A stretch of DNA of 64,000 nucleotides from Chryseobacterium aureum (GCF_003971235.1 NZ_CP034661.1:1674001-1738000); one strand, 5' to 3'. Positions 44,013-53,626 are shown, counted from the first letter of the stretch. Numbers and translations: made by a program. Notes: generated by a model from the sequence alone, not told the origin.

Positions 44013-45599
44013 ATGACCACTGAAAACCTCAACAAAATTCTGGAAGATCCATCCCTTTCACAGGCATCCAAAGATAAACTGCTTGCTTTACAGGAGAATA
44101 TTTCAGCAAAGGAATTTTCTGATCTTCTGGATGAAAATGGGAATCAGTATATAGAATTTGTACAGGAAGGCGGCGGGGTCTGGGGAAGTGCATTAGTAGG
44201 CTATCTCTACGGACTGGAAATTTTTGGAATCCGCTTTCTGAAGGTTGCCGGAACCAGCGCCGGAGCCATCAATACGATGCTTATTGCAGCGTGTAAAACC
44301 AAAGAAGAAGCTAAAAGTGAACTTATTAAGGATATTCTTTTCAGCTGGGATTTTGCAGATTTCATGGATGGGAAAACGTATGTAAAAACTACGCTTCATG
44401 CGATGCTTAACAATAAGGATTTCTTCAAAATCAATGCTGTTATTGCCGGAATTCTGTTTATTATCCTGATCAGTATTCCTTTTCTGGCTCATTCTTCTAC
44501 CCTACTGAATGCCAAGCTGATGTTTTTGATTCCTCTGATTCCGGCGGTAATTCTCTTTTTCTGTATTCAAAAACTGTATGATAATTTCAGAAAAGAAAAC
44601 AGCGGCCTTAATCCGGGAAATGCCTTTCAGAATACCATGCAAAATGCACTGGAGCGTTTTGGAATACAAACAGTTGCCGACCTCAACGAAAAATTCATTC
44701 AGAAGGAAAATGCCCTCAACCTTAATTACCGCTACGGAAACGGGCAGGAATATTACAGGATGGCTTTACAAAGCATCGAAAAAATCAGAATCAAAAATGA
44801 GGTACATATTGACCCAACCCGTTACAGAATTTTTTATGAAAGTGCCGTTAATAATGATTATTATAAAAACAATCCTTTCTACCTCTTACAATCTGAATAT
44901 GTAGTGATTACAACGGATATCAATGCTAAAATCAAGGTAGAACTCCCCACAATGGCTAATCTGTACTGGTCCGAAGAGGAACTGAAACACATCAGCCCTG
45001 CCGAATTTGTGAGAGCATCTATGGCGGTTCCTTTCTTCTTTGAGCCTTTTCAGAAACAGATTAACCGGGATGAGGATTCTGTAAAGTATGCCTGGAGGTA
45101 CTGGATGAATACGAAACCTGAAGATATTAACCCGGCAGGAGTTTTCATAGACGGCGGCAGTATTTCCAACTTTCCGATTGATTTGTTTCATGCGGATGAA
45201 GTTTTTTATCCCAGAATGCCTCTTTTCGGAGTACAGCTGACGAGTGATTCTGCAATTCTTTCAGAAAAAGGAAAAACAAGTCAGGAAATCCTTAAAAGTC
45301 CGTTCAGCTATGCCGGAAATATCATCAGTACTTTAAAAGGGTTTAATGATAAAACATTCCTTACCAAACATACTTTCTATAAACTCTACAGCATACAGGC
45401 CGTGAACTGCGGCACCAGCAGCTGGCTCAACTTCTTTATGAAAAAGGAAGAAAAAGAAGAACTTTTCAACAGAGGCTTTCAGGCTGCGCTTGATTTTCTC
45501 AACACCTTTAACTGGGAAAAGTACAAATATGAAAGAATGATGCTCACGATGAAGGAGAAAAAAATACTGAAAGAGGAGGACACCCCTACGGTGGGGTAA
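44013..45599 (+). CDS. Patatin-like phospholipase with central membrane segments
   Basis: A 528-residue protein. The patatin signatures are EGGGVWGSALVGYLYGLE (oxyanion loop), GTSAGAIN (nucleophile Ser82 in GxSxG) and IDGGSISNFPID (Asp380 in the DG-G motif). Between them, residues ~145-190 form two hydrophobic helices (VIAGILFIILISIPFLAHS, LMFLIPLIPAVILFFCI), so the enzyme is membrane anchored, unlike typical soluble patatins. It would hydrolyse acyl esters of phospholipids or lipids. A DUF2199 gene and a small membrane protein follow on the same strand. Confidence 0.85.
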   Translation: MTTENLNKILEDPSLSQASKDKLLALQENISAKEFSDLLDENGNQYIEFVQEGGGVWGSALVGYLYGLEIFGIRFLKVAGTSAGAINTMLIAACKTKEEAKSELIKDILFSWDFADFMDGKTYVKTTLHAMLNNKDFFKINAVIAGILFIILISIPFLAHSSTLLNAKLMFLIPLIPAVILFFCIQKLYDNFRKENSGLNPGNAFQNTMQNALERFGIQTVADLNEKFIQKENALNLNYRYGNGQEYYRMALQSIEKIRIKNEVHIDPTRYRIFYESAVNNDYYKNNPFYLLQSEYVVITTDINAKIKVELPTMANLYWSEEELKHISPAEFVRASMAVPFFFEPFQKQINRDEDSVKYAWRYWMNTKPEDINPAGVFIDGGSISNFPIDLFHADEVFYPRMPLFGVQLTSDSAILSEKGKTSQEILKSPFSYAGNIISTLKGFNDKTFLTKHTFYKLYSIQAVNCGTSSWLNFFMKKEEKEELFNRGFQAALDFLNTFNWEKYKYERMMLTMKEKKILKEEDTPTVG

Positions 45600-45644
45600 G
45601 GATTTATCTTTTAAATTTACCAACATTACAATTAAATCAATAGT

Positions 45645-46145
45645 ATGAAATACATCTGCCCATGCTGTGGAGAAGAAAAAGAAGACTGGCCTGCACTTGC
45701 CTATACTGAACCCTATTTTTATTCGTGTTTATCCGAAGAAGAATTAAAGAATGCAGAGCTCTCCTCAGACCTATGTGTCGTTGAAGATGCTGAAAATACC
45801 CATCGATTTATCCGTACTGTTCTTGTACAGGAGGTCACGGATGACTGCCGGGATCTGGAATACGGAATCTGGGTATCACTAAGCGAAAAAAGCTTTAATG
45901 AATATGTTGAAAATTATAACAATAAAGAGTTCGAAGCAGAATATTTCGGATGGCTATCCACCTATTTTCCCGATTATGAATTTGAGGAAAGCATTCCTAC
46001 GACCGTGGTGGTAAATAATTCCGTCGGAAGACCTTTTGTTTATCCTCATGAAAGTTATGATCATCCGTTTGTTGATGATTTTTATAAAGGAATTACTAAG
46101 GAGGAAGCAGAGAAAAGAATCAACAGGGTTTTAAATAGAGAATAG
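45645..46145 (+). CDS. DUF2199 domain protein
   Basis: A 166-residue protein starting KYICPCCGEEKEDWPALAYTEPYFY, a short zinc-ribbon-like CPCCG followed by the acidic DUF2199 body. No biochemical role is known for the family. It lies 45 bp downstream of the patatin gene. Confidence 0.8.
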   Translation: MKYICPCCGEEKEDWPALAYTEPYFYSCLSEEELKNAELSSDLCVVEDAENTHRFIRTVLVQEVTDDCRDLEYGIWVSLSEKSFNEYVENYNNKEFEAEYFGWLSTYFPDYEFEESIPTTVVVNNSVGRPFVYPHESYDHPFVDDFYKGITKEEAEKRINRVLNRE

Positions 46146-46162
46146 ATCAAAAGAAGACTCAC

Positions 46163-46624
46163 ATGTTGAAAATTAAAAAATGGATCTCAGAAAAATTTCA
46201 TATCATTATTTTGATACTTACTTTAGGGCTGATTATATTTGGGGTAATTAGTGCCAATTTAGGAATCAATGATATTCTCAAAAATCCTAAATATACAATT
46301 GGAGAAGCCACATCAGATTGGCATTATAAAAACAATAATGGTGTAGGAATAGATTACAAATATCATGTTAATGGCCTTACCTACTCTAAAACTGCTAACG
46401 TTTCTTATCAGAAAGGAGATCAATTTCTTATTATTTTTGACTCTATAAAACCTGATAATTCTGCGATACTTGACATCTACTCTATTGAAAACTATCTTAT
46501 TGACTTAAAAATTCCTGAAAAAGGCTGGAAATATCAGGAGGTTCCTTTTAATATTGACAGTAATACAATAAAGAAATATGTACAGGACTGGAATGTGGAG
46601 CCATTTGAATACATTCAAAAGTAA
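46163..46624 (+). CDS. Single-pass membrane protein, DUF3592-like
   Basis: A 153-residue protein with one N-terminal TM helix (IIILILTLGLIIFGVISANLG) and an extracytoplasmic beta domain (IDYKYHVNGLTYSKTANVSYQKGDQFLIIF) reminiscent of DUF3592-type domains. Its stop codon lies inside the left arm of the terminator. Function unknown. Confidence 0.6.
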   Translation: MLKIKKWISEKFHIIILILTLGLIIFGVISANLGINDILKNPKYTIGEATSDWHYKNNNGVGIDYKYHVNGLTYSKTANVSYQKGDQFLIIFDSIKPDNSAILDIYSIENYLIDLKIPEKGWKYQEVPFNIDSNTIKKYVQDWNVEPFEYIQK

Positions 46625-46659
46625 GCTGAACTTATAAAATGGAAATTCAGCTTACTTTT
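46617..46659. terminator. Bidirectional terminator, 14-bp stem
   Basis: AAAAGTAAGCTGAA (46617-46630) pairs with TTCAGCTTACTTTT (46646-46659), between convergent genes. Confidence 0.85.
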
Positions 46660-46666
46660 CATATGG

Positions 46667-47197
46667 CTATAAGCTATCCAAAAACTCCAGATACATCGGG
46701 ACACTTCTGTTAATCCACTCGTCGGAAGAATCTCTTTCAATCCCGTAATAGACGAAGGGTTCTTTATAATCTGCCTTTATATAATCAAAAGTCAGTTCAT
46801 AAGGCCTGAAAAGCTCTTTCATGGTGTATTTATATTCCCCGGATTTGCTGTATCCATCTTCATCTATTCCTGCGGTTACCGCCAAAGACATTTTCTTTCC
46901 GGCCAGCTTGAATCCGCTGTTGCTTCCATATGCCCAACCATATAAAACCACCTCATCCAGCCATTGTTTTAAAAGCGGCGGGCTGCTGAACCAGTAGAAA
47001 GGAAACTGAAATACAATTGTATCGTGAGATTCCATCAGTTTCTGTTCTTCTGCTACATTGATTTTCCCATCAGGATAAGCCTCGTACAGTTGATGAACGG
47101 TATATTTTTCAGGATACTTTTTTAATTCGCTGATCCATTTTTTATTGATCACAGATTTTTCAATATCCGGGTGCGTTACAATTACTAAGGTCTTCAT
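46667..47197 (-). CDS. KefF/MdaB-like NAD(P)H-dependent quinone oxidoreductase
   Basis: A 176-residue flavodoxin-fold enzyme: LVIVTHPDIEKSVINKKW at the start, and FQFPFYWFSSPPLLKQWLDEVVLYGWAYG, the flavin and substrate segment of the KefF/NQO family. It probably detoxifies electrophilic quinones. It is transcribed divergently from an HxlR regulator across a 91-bp region with a 9-bp inverted repeat, a classic arrangement in which the HxlR protein represses the reductase gene until a quinone or aldehyde inactivates it. Confidence 0.8.
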   Translation of the reverse strand: MKTLVIVTHPDIEKSVINKKWISELKKYPEKYTVHQLYEAYPDGKINVAEEQKLMESHDTIVFQFPFYWFSSPPLLKQWLDEVVLYGWAYGSNSGFKLAGKKMSLAVTAGIDEDGYSKSGEYKYTMKELFRPYELTFDYIKADYKEPFVYYGIERDSSDEWINRSVPMYLEFLDSL

Positions 47198-47234
47198 TAT
47201 GTTTAAATTTCTGCAACAAAATTACAACACCTAA

Positions 47235-47286
47235 CTTACATTTCGTACATTAGCAACCTATTGTATGGTACTATAAAAAATGTAAG
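47235..47286. promoter_or_regulatory. Inverted repeat in the HxlR/oxidoreductase divergent region, candidate operator
   Basis: CTTACATTT (47235-47243) and AAATGTAAG (47278-47286) are perfect reverse complements 34 bp apart, with GTAC half-sites between them. The right arm touches the hxlR start codon, suitable for autoregulation. Confidence 0.45.
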
Positions 47287-47288
47287 TA

Positions 47289-47654
47289 ATGACTAAAATA
47301 AAAGAAACTTCCACCAATTTTGCCAATAAAAAAGCGCTTGCAGATGAATGTCCGGAAATCTACGCGTCCAATATTATCGGCGGGCAATGGGCATTGGCAA
47401 TATGCTGTTATCTGATTAACGGGAAAATGAGATTTGGAGAACTCAGAAAGAAACTTCAGAATATTACCGAGCGTATGCTTACCCTTCAGCTTCGAAGGCT
47501 TGAAGAAGACAAGATCATTACCAGAACGGTATATGCGGAAGTTCCACCGAAAGTAGAATATGAGCTTACGGAAATAGGCTATAAACTGAAGCCTATTATT
47601 CTTGAGTTTGAAAAATGGGGAAATGAACATAAAGAGATTATGAAAAGAGAATAA
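47289..47654 (+). CDS. HxlR family winged-helix transcriptional regulator
   Basis: A 121-residue protein of the HxlR type: ADECPEIYASNIIGGQWALAICCYLINGKMRFGELRKKLQNITERMLTLQLRRLEEDKIIT is the characteristic wHTH with a conserved Cys near the N-terminus, here Cys19, that senses thiol-reactive compounds in homologues such as YodB. Divergent partner of the quinone reductase, which is its likely target. Confidence 0.9.
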   Translation: MTKIKETSTNFANKKALADECPEIYASNIIGGQWALAICCYLINGKMRFGELRKKLQNITERMLTLQLRRLEEDKIITRTVYAEVPPKVEYELTEIGYKLKPIILEFEKWGNEHKEIMKRE

Positions 47655-47735
47655 AAAAGATATTTTTGAGTAAAAATTTTTAAGAATATTATTTTTCACG
47701 TAAATTTATTCTTATCAGATCCTCAAATAATCCCT

Positions 47736-48245
47736 ATGAAAAACCTTACTCTTTTAATCACTCTTACAGCATTCACTTTTTTAGGAAATCTCCTGAATGC
47801 CCAGAAAATCTCTGATGGCCAAACCATTGATATCAACGGAATGGCTGTTACTTTTAATATCCTCAATAAAGAAACTGTAGACTCGGATGGAAAATCCTAT
47901 GACTGCTATAAAGTTTCTGCATCGGTAAAAAATACGACAGATAAGACATACAACATCAGACTGTCTGCTTTTCCTCAGATTGTAACGAATACAGGTCTGG
48001 TAGAGCTGGACTGTATAAATGCAACCGGAGCCAGGCTTACTTCTAAAAAGATAGAATTAAAAATGAAGTCTCAAATGATTAATGTTACCTATTCTGCTTA
48101 TGACAAATCCGGAAAATTTGTTACCAGTACCATTCCTGTAACCGGAAGTTATTATTTTGATCCGGGAGACACCATCAGTGATAATGCCATTTTTATTGTT
48201 CCGCAAGGAGAAAAACCGGATGTATCGGTAAGAAGTATGAAATAA
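47736..48245 (+). CDS. Secreted immunoglobulin-like beta protein, unknown function
   Basis: A 169-residue protein with a signal peptide (KNLTLLITLTAFTFLGNLLNA). The mature domain reads as beta strands (ISDGQTIDINGMAVTFNIL, YDCYKVSASVKNTTDKTYNIRLSAF, GSYYFDPGDTISDNAIFIVP), similar to DUF4352-type Ig-like domains. No catalytic motif. Single gene. Confidence 0.65.
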   Translation: MKNLTLLITLTAFTFLGNLLNAQKISDGQTIDINGMAVTFNILNKETVDSDGKSYDCYKVSASVKNTTDKTYNIRLSAFPQIVTNTGLVELDCINATGARLTSKKIELKMKSQMINVTYSAYDKSGKFVTSTIPVTGSYYFDPGDTISDNAIFIVPQGEKPDVSVRSMK

Positions 48246-48394
48246 AATATTTGAGATCCCTTCGCTAACATATACATTCATCAGCAAAATCGATTTTGAG
48301 TACGAAAAACAGCAGGCCAATTTCTTGTCAGCCTGTAAAGCCCATCATTAAAATTACTATACAAAAGTAAACCAATGTACTTTTTATATACTTA

Positions 48395-48425
48395 TTGCAG
48401 TAGTATAATGAGTATTATAATTTTG
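48395..48425 (+). promoter_or_regulatory. Full Bacteroidota promoter (TTG-N20-TAATTTTG)
   Basis: A -33 TTG (48395-48397) and -7 TAATTTTG (48418-48425) with a 20-bp spacer, an ideal arrangement, 38 bp upstream of the pirin gene. Confidence 0.65.
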
Positions 48426-48463
48426 TCAGGCTATCAACTCAACAAGTTTAAAAATTAATTATT

Positions 48464-49210
48464 ATGCATATTGTTAATAAAGCTTCGGAAAGACAAAAAG
48501 CCGGGCACGGAAATTTCAGTATCAATATTGTAATACCTGGAAAAAATACCGCCGATACCGATTTAGGGTTTTTCAATCTGGGAAGGTTTGATGATGCCCA
48601 TCTTAAACCCGGTGCTTTTATAGGGATGCACCCTCATAAAAATGACGAAATACTCACATTGATGCGCAGCGGCACTATGCTTCATAAAGACAGCACCGGA
48701 AAAGAAATTGCCGTTACCCCCCGGAATCTTATGCTGATGAATGCAGGCAGCGGAATTTATCATGAAGAAAGTATTCCTGAAGACAGATACAGGGAAGATG
48801 TAAGGCTTCTCCAGATTTTTGTAAGGCCCGAATTCGAAAATGATCCGCCAAAGGTACAATTTGCTGATGCCGGACAATTGATTCCTAATCAATGGCGCCT
48901 TGTTGCAGGACTAAAAGACAGCAACGCCCCTCTTGAAATCAGAAGCAATATTCTGATCTACGATATTGAACTTACAGATGCCCACGTTAAGCTGCCCACT
49001 CCTTACTTTAAGGATCCGGTCTATTTCATCTATATTTTTGATGGTGGGCTGAATACCAATGAAGTTTATTTACAACAGGGAGACAGCATCATTTATGACA
49101 ATGAAAGCGAAGTTTCATTGGCAGGTGAACGATGTACGCTGATCTGCTTTGAGATGGATAGAAATGCATCATTTACCAGAAATGGGATGTATAGTGGAAT
49201 GAACAGATAA
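48464..49210 (+). CDS. Pirin family bicupin protein
   Basis: A 248-residue protein of the pirin/YhhW family. The N-terminal cupin holds DAHLKPGAFIGMHPHKNDEILTLM, a pattern with several His and a Glu that can bind one metal ion, and NAGSGIYHEE. Members act as quercetin-2,3-dioxygenase-like enzymes or redox-linked regulators. A complete promoter precedes it. Substrate unknown. Confidence 0.8.
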   Translation: MHIVNKASERQKAGHGNFSINIVIPGKNTADTDLGFFNLGRFDDAHLKPGAFIGMHPHKNDEILTLMRSGTMLHKDSTGKEIAVTPRNLMLMNAGSGIYHEESIPEDRYREDVRLLQIFVRPEFENDPPKVQFADAGQLIPNQWRLVAGLKDSNAPLEIRSNILIYDIELTDAHVKLPTPYFKDPVYFIYIFDGGLNTNEVYLQQGDSIIYDNESEVSLAGERCTLICFEMDRNASFTRNGMYSGMNR

Positions 49211-49351
49211 TATTTCTGCTTTTAGCGCCATCCTAATGAGATCAACAGGAATAGAATATCATTTTTTTCTATTCAGAAAACTTTTTAGAAATCTGCATAG
49301 CTTCAGAGTTTTATTTCATTGATTCCAAATTGATACCGGCTGAAACATAAC

Positions 49352-49388
49352 CACAAAAAAAGTGGGCTAAAAGCCCACTTCTGCTGAA
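49352..49388 (-). terminator. Terminator of mvaD; partial copy 3 of the palindromic element
   Basis: AAGTGGGCT (49360-49368) pairs with AGCCCACTT (49372-49380), followed on the minus strand by seven Ts. The GGGCTAAAAGCCC core and the flanking CTGCTGAAT resemble the dispersed element at 27221 and 36429. Confidence 0.8.
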
Positions 49389-49397
49389 TATTATTTT

Positions 49398-50456
49398 TTA
49401 GAATCTCATGATATCCTTTACGACCCCGTTTTTCTGGGTGTGCTGTAATAATTCTGCTTCAATGAAGGTTTTAATCTGTTCTTCGGAACCATTATTGGGG
49501 AACAGAAGATGAACATTGGCTCCTGCATCCAAGGTAAAGAATAAAGGCAGCTTTGTCTCTCTTCTAAAATCCCATATTTTATTGATCACTTCCAGGGTAC
49601 CGGTTTTCATCAGGATAAAAGCCGGTTCGCTCATCATCATCATCGCATGCAGTGTGAGGGCCTCATGCTCTACTAATTTGATAAAGCGTTCCATATCACC
49701 TTTTTTCAGGATTTCCTTCATGGGCACAAAGTTTTCTCTGGCCTCCTGGAACCTTCTTTCTGCATAAGGATTCGTATTCATCAAACCATGTCCTACTGTT
49801 GAAGAAACACTCTTCTGACCCTCATGGATTAACAGCACCCAATCATTAAAGTTTTTGAAAACATCATGAATTTCAGTATCCGGATACTGTACTCCGAACA
49901 GATCTGAGCTCCCCGATACCTCATCCGTTTTCCCCCACACCACAAGTCCATTATACAAGCTTCTGCAAGCACTTCCGCTTCCCAGCCTTGCTAAAAAAGA
50001 GGCTTTTCTCAAAGACTCCTCTTCTGAAGTTTTTCCTGTAAATGAAGCGTCCAATGCCATCAGACATTTTGCAATGGCACCAAATCCTGAAGCTGAACTT
50101 GCAATTCCTGAGCTGTGCGGAAAGGTATTTTCCGTTCTGATCACATATTTCCCTTTCAAAATCCATGGAAGATACGGCTCAATATTTCTGAAGTATTTCT
50201 CAATTTTCTCAGCAAACTTCACTTCTTCATTTCCAGCCAGAAAAGTCTGTACTGAAAAGTTTTCATCCGCTGTAAATTCTATTGAAGTATTGGTTTTACA
50301 GTGATTCAAAGTATAGCTGATGCTGGGGTTGGCAGGAATCTGATCGGCATATTTCCCCCAATATTTAATCAGGGCAATATTAGACGGGCAGCTTTCTGAA
50401 ACCGTTTGGGTATGAATCGTATAATTTTCTTTTCCTATAAAATTCTGTGTCGTCAT
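49398..50456 (-). CDS. mvaD: Diphosphomevalonate decarboxylase
   Basis: A 352-residue GHMP-kinase-fold enzyme that makes isopentenyl diphosphate from mevalonate diphosphate with ATP. NIALIKYWGKYADQIPANPSISYTL at residues 26-50 is the hallmark motif, and FPHSSGIASSASGFGAIAKCL is the phosphate-binding loop. LFFTLDAGANVHLLFP near the C-terminus holds the catalytic Asp. Flavobacteriia use the mevalonate pathway, so this is a core isoprenoid gene. Single gene with its own terminator. Confidence 0.95.
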   Translation of the reverse strand: MTTQNFIGKENYTIHTQTVSESCPSNIALIKYWGKYADQIPANPSISYTLNHCKTNTSIEFTADENFSVQTFLAGNEEVKFAEKIEKYFRNIEPYLPWILKGKYVIRTENTFPHSSGIASSASGFGAIAKCLMALDASFTGKTSEEESLRKASFLARLGSGSACRSLYNGLVVWGKTDEVSGSSDLFGVQYPDTEIHDVFKNFNDWVLLIHEGQKSVSSTVGHGLMNTNPYAERRFQEARENFVPMKEILKKGDMERFIKLVEHEALTLHAMMMMSEPAFILMKTGTLEVINKIWDFRRETKLPLFFTLDAGANVHLLFPNNGSEEQIKTFIEAELLQHTQKNGVVKDIMRF

Positions 50457-50586
50457 AGTTTAATTTAAGTGATAAAGCTTTTAACCACCCCGCCAAAAAT
50501 TCAAAGAATTTTTGCCACCCCTCCAGAGAAGGGGAATTTTCACGTCTTCAGTTGTGATATACGTGAAAACAGGAGATCAAAACCTC

Positions 50587-52356
50587 TTAGTACATCTTCT
50601 CTATAATATCTGCGTATTTTTTGATCACTACATTTCTTTTGACTTTCAATGTAGGAGTAATTTCCCCTGTATTGATATCAAATTCGGCAGGCATTAAAGT
50701 GAATTTCTTCACTTTTTCATAGTCTGCCAAATGATCCTGTAGTTCTTTAATTTTTTCTTTGTAAAGGTTGACTATCTTTTCATTTGTTACTGCATCTTCC
50801 CAGCTGGTAAAAGGAATATTATTTTTCTTGATATAATCCTGCAAAAATTCAAAATTAGGAACAATTAACGCTGAAACAAACTGCCTTCCTTCTGCAATCA
50901 GCATGATCTGCTGGATGAAATTATTATTGGTGAGAAGGTTTTCGATCTGTTGCGGAGCAATATATTTTCCGTTAGAAGTTTTCATCAGGTCTTTGATCCT
51001 GTCTGTGATGATCAGGTTTCCTTTCTCATCAAACTTTCCTGCATCTCCGGTTTTGAACCATCCGTCTTCTGTGAATACTTTCCGGGTTTCTTCAGGTTTG
51101 TTGTAATATCCTTTCATGATTCCATTGCCTTTCGCCTGAATCTCATCATGCTCTCCGATACGCATTTCTACTCCCGGAAGGGGCTTTCCGCTGGTACCAT
51201 GTTCAAAATGAGTTAAAGGAAATAGAGTCAGGGTTGCCGTAGTTTCCGTTAATCCGTACCCGACAGTTACGTGAATGCCTACCGACTCAAAGAAACGGGT
51301 AACTTCTGGTGACAAAGAGGCTCCGCCACAAGGCAAAAACCAGAGTCTTCCCCCCATTTTATTTTTAATTTTACTGAAAACCAGCATATCAGCAACAGAT
51401 TCTTTCAATTGTAAACCGAAAGGAATTGGCTTTTCATTTCTTCTCAGTTCGGCAGTTTCCCATCCGGTTTTAAGCGCCCAGTCAAAGATTTTTTTCTTCA
51501 GTGATGAGCCTTCTTCTGCTTTTTCCAGCACTCCGGCATATACTTTCTGGAAAAATCTCGGTACGGCACACATGGCGGTGGGTTTTACTTCTTCCAATGC
51601 TTTGGCTACATTTTTCGGGTCTTCCAGGAAATAAACTCTGGCCCCGCCATATAAACAAAGCAGGCTCCAGCTTCTTTCAAAAACATGGCTTAAGGGTAAG
51701 AATGCCAGAGAAAGTTCTTCTTCAAAGTTTTTAAACTTAAAAAATTCAAAATGAGAATCAAAAGCTTTGATGAAATTTCCATGGGTAAGCATTACCCCTT
51801 TAGGAATTCCGGTGGTTCCGGAAGTATAGATCAATGTTGCAGTATCATCATTTTCCTTTTTACAGATTTCCAGTTCTGCTGAAGCTTTAGCAATGAAATC
51901 CTCAAGATAAAAACTGTTGAATTCTTTCTTGATCCAAACAGCTTTTTTGGAAACAATGATTGTTTCCAGATTGTTTTCTTCTTTATGCAAAAATTCAAGA
52001 CAGGCATCATACTGCATCTGGTTTCCCACTAAAACTGCTTTCGCTCCGGAATCGTGAATGATATGTTCAGCCTGCTCGGCATTATTGGTGGAATAAATAG
52101 GAACTGTAACTGCACCAATAGCCATTGAAGCCAGATCCATGATCATCCATTCGGATGAATTGTCTGAATAAATAGCCACTCTGTCATTCTGCTGAATTCC
52201 TGATTCTTGTAAAGCATTGGCTGTTTTAAAGATAATTTCACTGAATTTCTTCCAGCTCAGCTCTTTCCAGCCTGCATCTTTCTTTTTAAATCCAATAGCC
52301 GCTTTTATAGGATGTTTTTCTACATTTTTAAGGATAATTGCCTCTGCCAGGTTCAT
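50587..52356 (-). CDS. Long-chain fatty-acid-CoA ligase (AMP-forming)
   Basis: A 589-residue adenylate-forming enzyme. The P-loop YTSGTTGIPKG lies at residues 177-187, GYGLTETT in the middle is the adenine motif, and the hinge region GWFKTGDAGKFDEKGNLIITDRIKDLMKTSNGKYIAPQQIE holds the conserved Asp, Arg and Lys. It activates fatty acids to acyl-CoA. Its start overlaps the stop of the upstream epimerase by 4 bp, so both are made together. Confidence 0.9.
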   Translation of the reverse strand: MNLAEAIILKNVEKHPIKAAIGFKKKDAGWKELSWKKFSEIIFKTANALQESGIQQNDRVAIYSDNSSEWMIMDLASMAIGAVTVPIYSTNNAEQAEHIIHDSGAKAVLVGNQMQYDACLEFLHKEENNLETIIVSKKAVWIKKEFNSFYLEDFIAKASAELEICKKENDDTATLIYTSGTTGIPKGVMLTHGNFIKAFDSHFEFFKFKNFEEELSLAFLPLSHVFERSWSLLCLYGGARVYFLEDPKNVAKALEEVKPTAMCAVPRFFQKVYAGVLEKAEEGSSLKKKIFDWALKTGWETAELRRNEKPIPFGLQLKESVADMLVFSKIKNKMGGRLWFLPCGGASLSPEVTRFFESVGIHVTVGYGLTETTATLTLFPLTHFEHGTSGKPLPGVEMRIGEHDEIQAKGNGIMKGYYNKPEETRKVFTEDGWFKTGDAGKFDEKGNLIITDRIKDLMKTSNGKYIAPQQIENLLTNNNFIQQIMLIAEGRQFVSALIVPNFEFLQDYIKKNNIPFTSWEDAVTNEKIVNLYKEKIKELQDHLADYEKVKKFTLMPAEFDINTGEITPTLKVKRNVVIKKYADIIEKMY

Positions 52357-53366
52357 TTCTTCAGCTTTTTGTCGTTAATATAATTATTCAGGTGAAAGTC
52401 GATGCTTTCTTGTACGGGAATAAATTGATAATTCAGTTTTTCTTTGACTTTGTGATTGGAAATGGTGTTGAATGATGAAATGGCCTCAATATTTGACCGG
52501 GTAACCATTTTCAGCTTCGGGATCAGCCAGCCGAAAAGGGTATTGGCAATTCTTCCGATATTTAATTCTGTCTGTGAAAGAATTCTGGCCTCTTTAAGTC
52601 CCAGACGGGTTCTTATCTGTCTGGCAAGGTCGGCATATCTGTTATTTTCAGCAACAATAATAAAACGTTCTCCGAAAAGATTATTTTCCATTAATCCTAT
52701 GGCCGTATTGGCAACATCTCTTACGTCAACATAGGCTGAGCCTCCTGAGAAGGTAAAACTGTTGTCTTCAAAAGTAGAGAAAAGCTCGCCACTGCTCTGA
52801 TGCCAGTTTCCGCTTCCGATGATCATTCCCGGGTTGATAATGATTACATTCAGCCCTTCTGCTGAAGCCCTCCATGCTTCCATTTCAGACAAATGTTTAG
52901 AAATAGCATATGCCGAATGTTCCAGTTTAGGATTAAAGTCAGAATCTTCATCCAATTCGCCTTTTTCATTGAAATTATCGAGAACGGCTACAGAACTTAC
53001 ATGGAGAAATTTTTTAACGTCTGATCCTTCACAGGCAAACAGAAAGTTTTCTGTACCTTTGATATTGGTATGGTACATCTCTTTTTCATCTTTTGGATAA
53101 AAGCTTACTTTTGCGGCACAGTGATACACCTCATCTACACCTTCCAGGGCAGTTTTCAAAGAATCGAGATCATCAAAGTCTACGTTTACCCATTCAATTT
53201 TATTAAAAAAACCATCCGGATTCTCCGTATAAAAGCTGTATGAATGCTTTACTTCGTTTATATTGCTGCCCGGTCTTTTGGAAGCACGCACCTGTTTACC
53301 TCTTTTAAGAAGTTCCAGTACAATTATTCTTCCCAGAATTCCGGTAGCACCCGTTACAAAAATCAT
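52353..53366 (-). CDS. NAD-dependent epimerase/3-beta-HSD-like short-chain dehydrogenase
   Basis: A 337-residue extended SDR: FVTGATGILGRIIVLELL is the TGxxGxxG cofactor loop, VYHCAAKVSFYP the conserved strand, and YAISKHLSE the YxxxK catalytic pair. In sequence style it is closest to dihydroflavonol/3-beta-hydroxysteroid dehydrogenase-like bacterial enzymes. The 4-bp overlap with the acyl-CoA ligase suggests work on an acyl or lipid substrate, which is inference. Confidence 0.8.
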   Translation of the reverse strand: MIFVTGATGILGRIIVLELLKRGKQVRASKRPGSNINEVKHSYSFYTENPDGFFNKIEWVNVDFDDLDSLKTALEGVDEVYHCAAKVSFYPKDEKEMYHTNIKGTENFLFACEGSDVKKFLHVSSVAVLDNFNEKGELDEDSDFNPKLEHSAYAISKHLSEMEAWRASAEGLNVIIINPGMIIGSGNWHQSSGELFSTFEDNSFTFSGGSAYVDVRDVANTAIGLMENNLFGERFIIVAENNRYADLARQIRTRLGLKEARILSQTELNIGRIANTLFGWLIPKLKMVTRSNIEAISSFNTISNHKVKEKLNYQFIPVQESIDFHLNNYINDKKLKK

Positions 53367-53566
53367 TACTTATTTTCTTGATTGCTGACTAAAATATAAC
53401 ACTATTTTCTATCCGGCAATTCTTCAGGTTCCTGTAAAAATTTCCCTGAAAAGCTGCTTTTGCAAATTTGCGATTTTTAAAGCATAATTCAGCTTTATTT
53501 AAACAATATTATCATTCTGATCAATAACAAACCCGGATTTTATCAATTACAATGGATGGTCAAATT

Positions 53567-53603
53567 AAAAGTCCTGAAAAAATTGACAACTTTCAGGACT
53601 TTT
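53567..53603 (-). terminator. Terminator of the graspetide operon
   Basis: AAAAGTCCTGAAA (53567-53579) is a perfect 13-bp complement of TTTCAGGACTTTT (53591-53603). It isolates the cluster from the downstream epimerase gene. Confidence 0.85.
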
Positions 53604-53626
53604 ATGCTCAAGAGGGGTTTTGTTTT

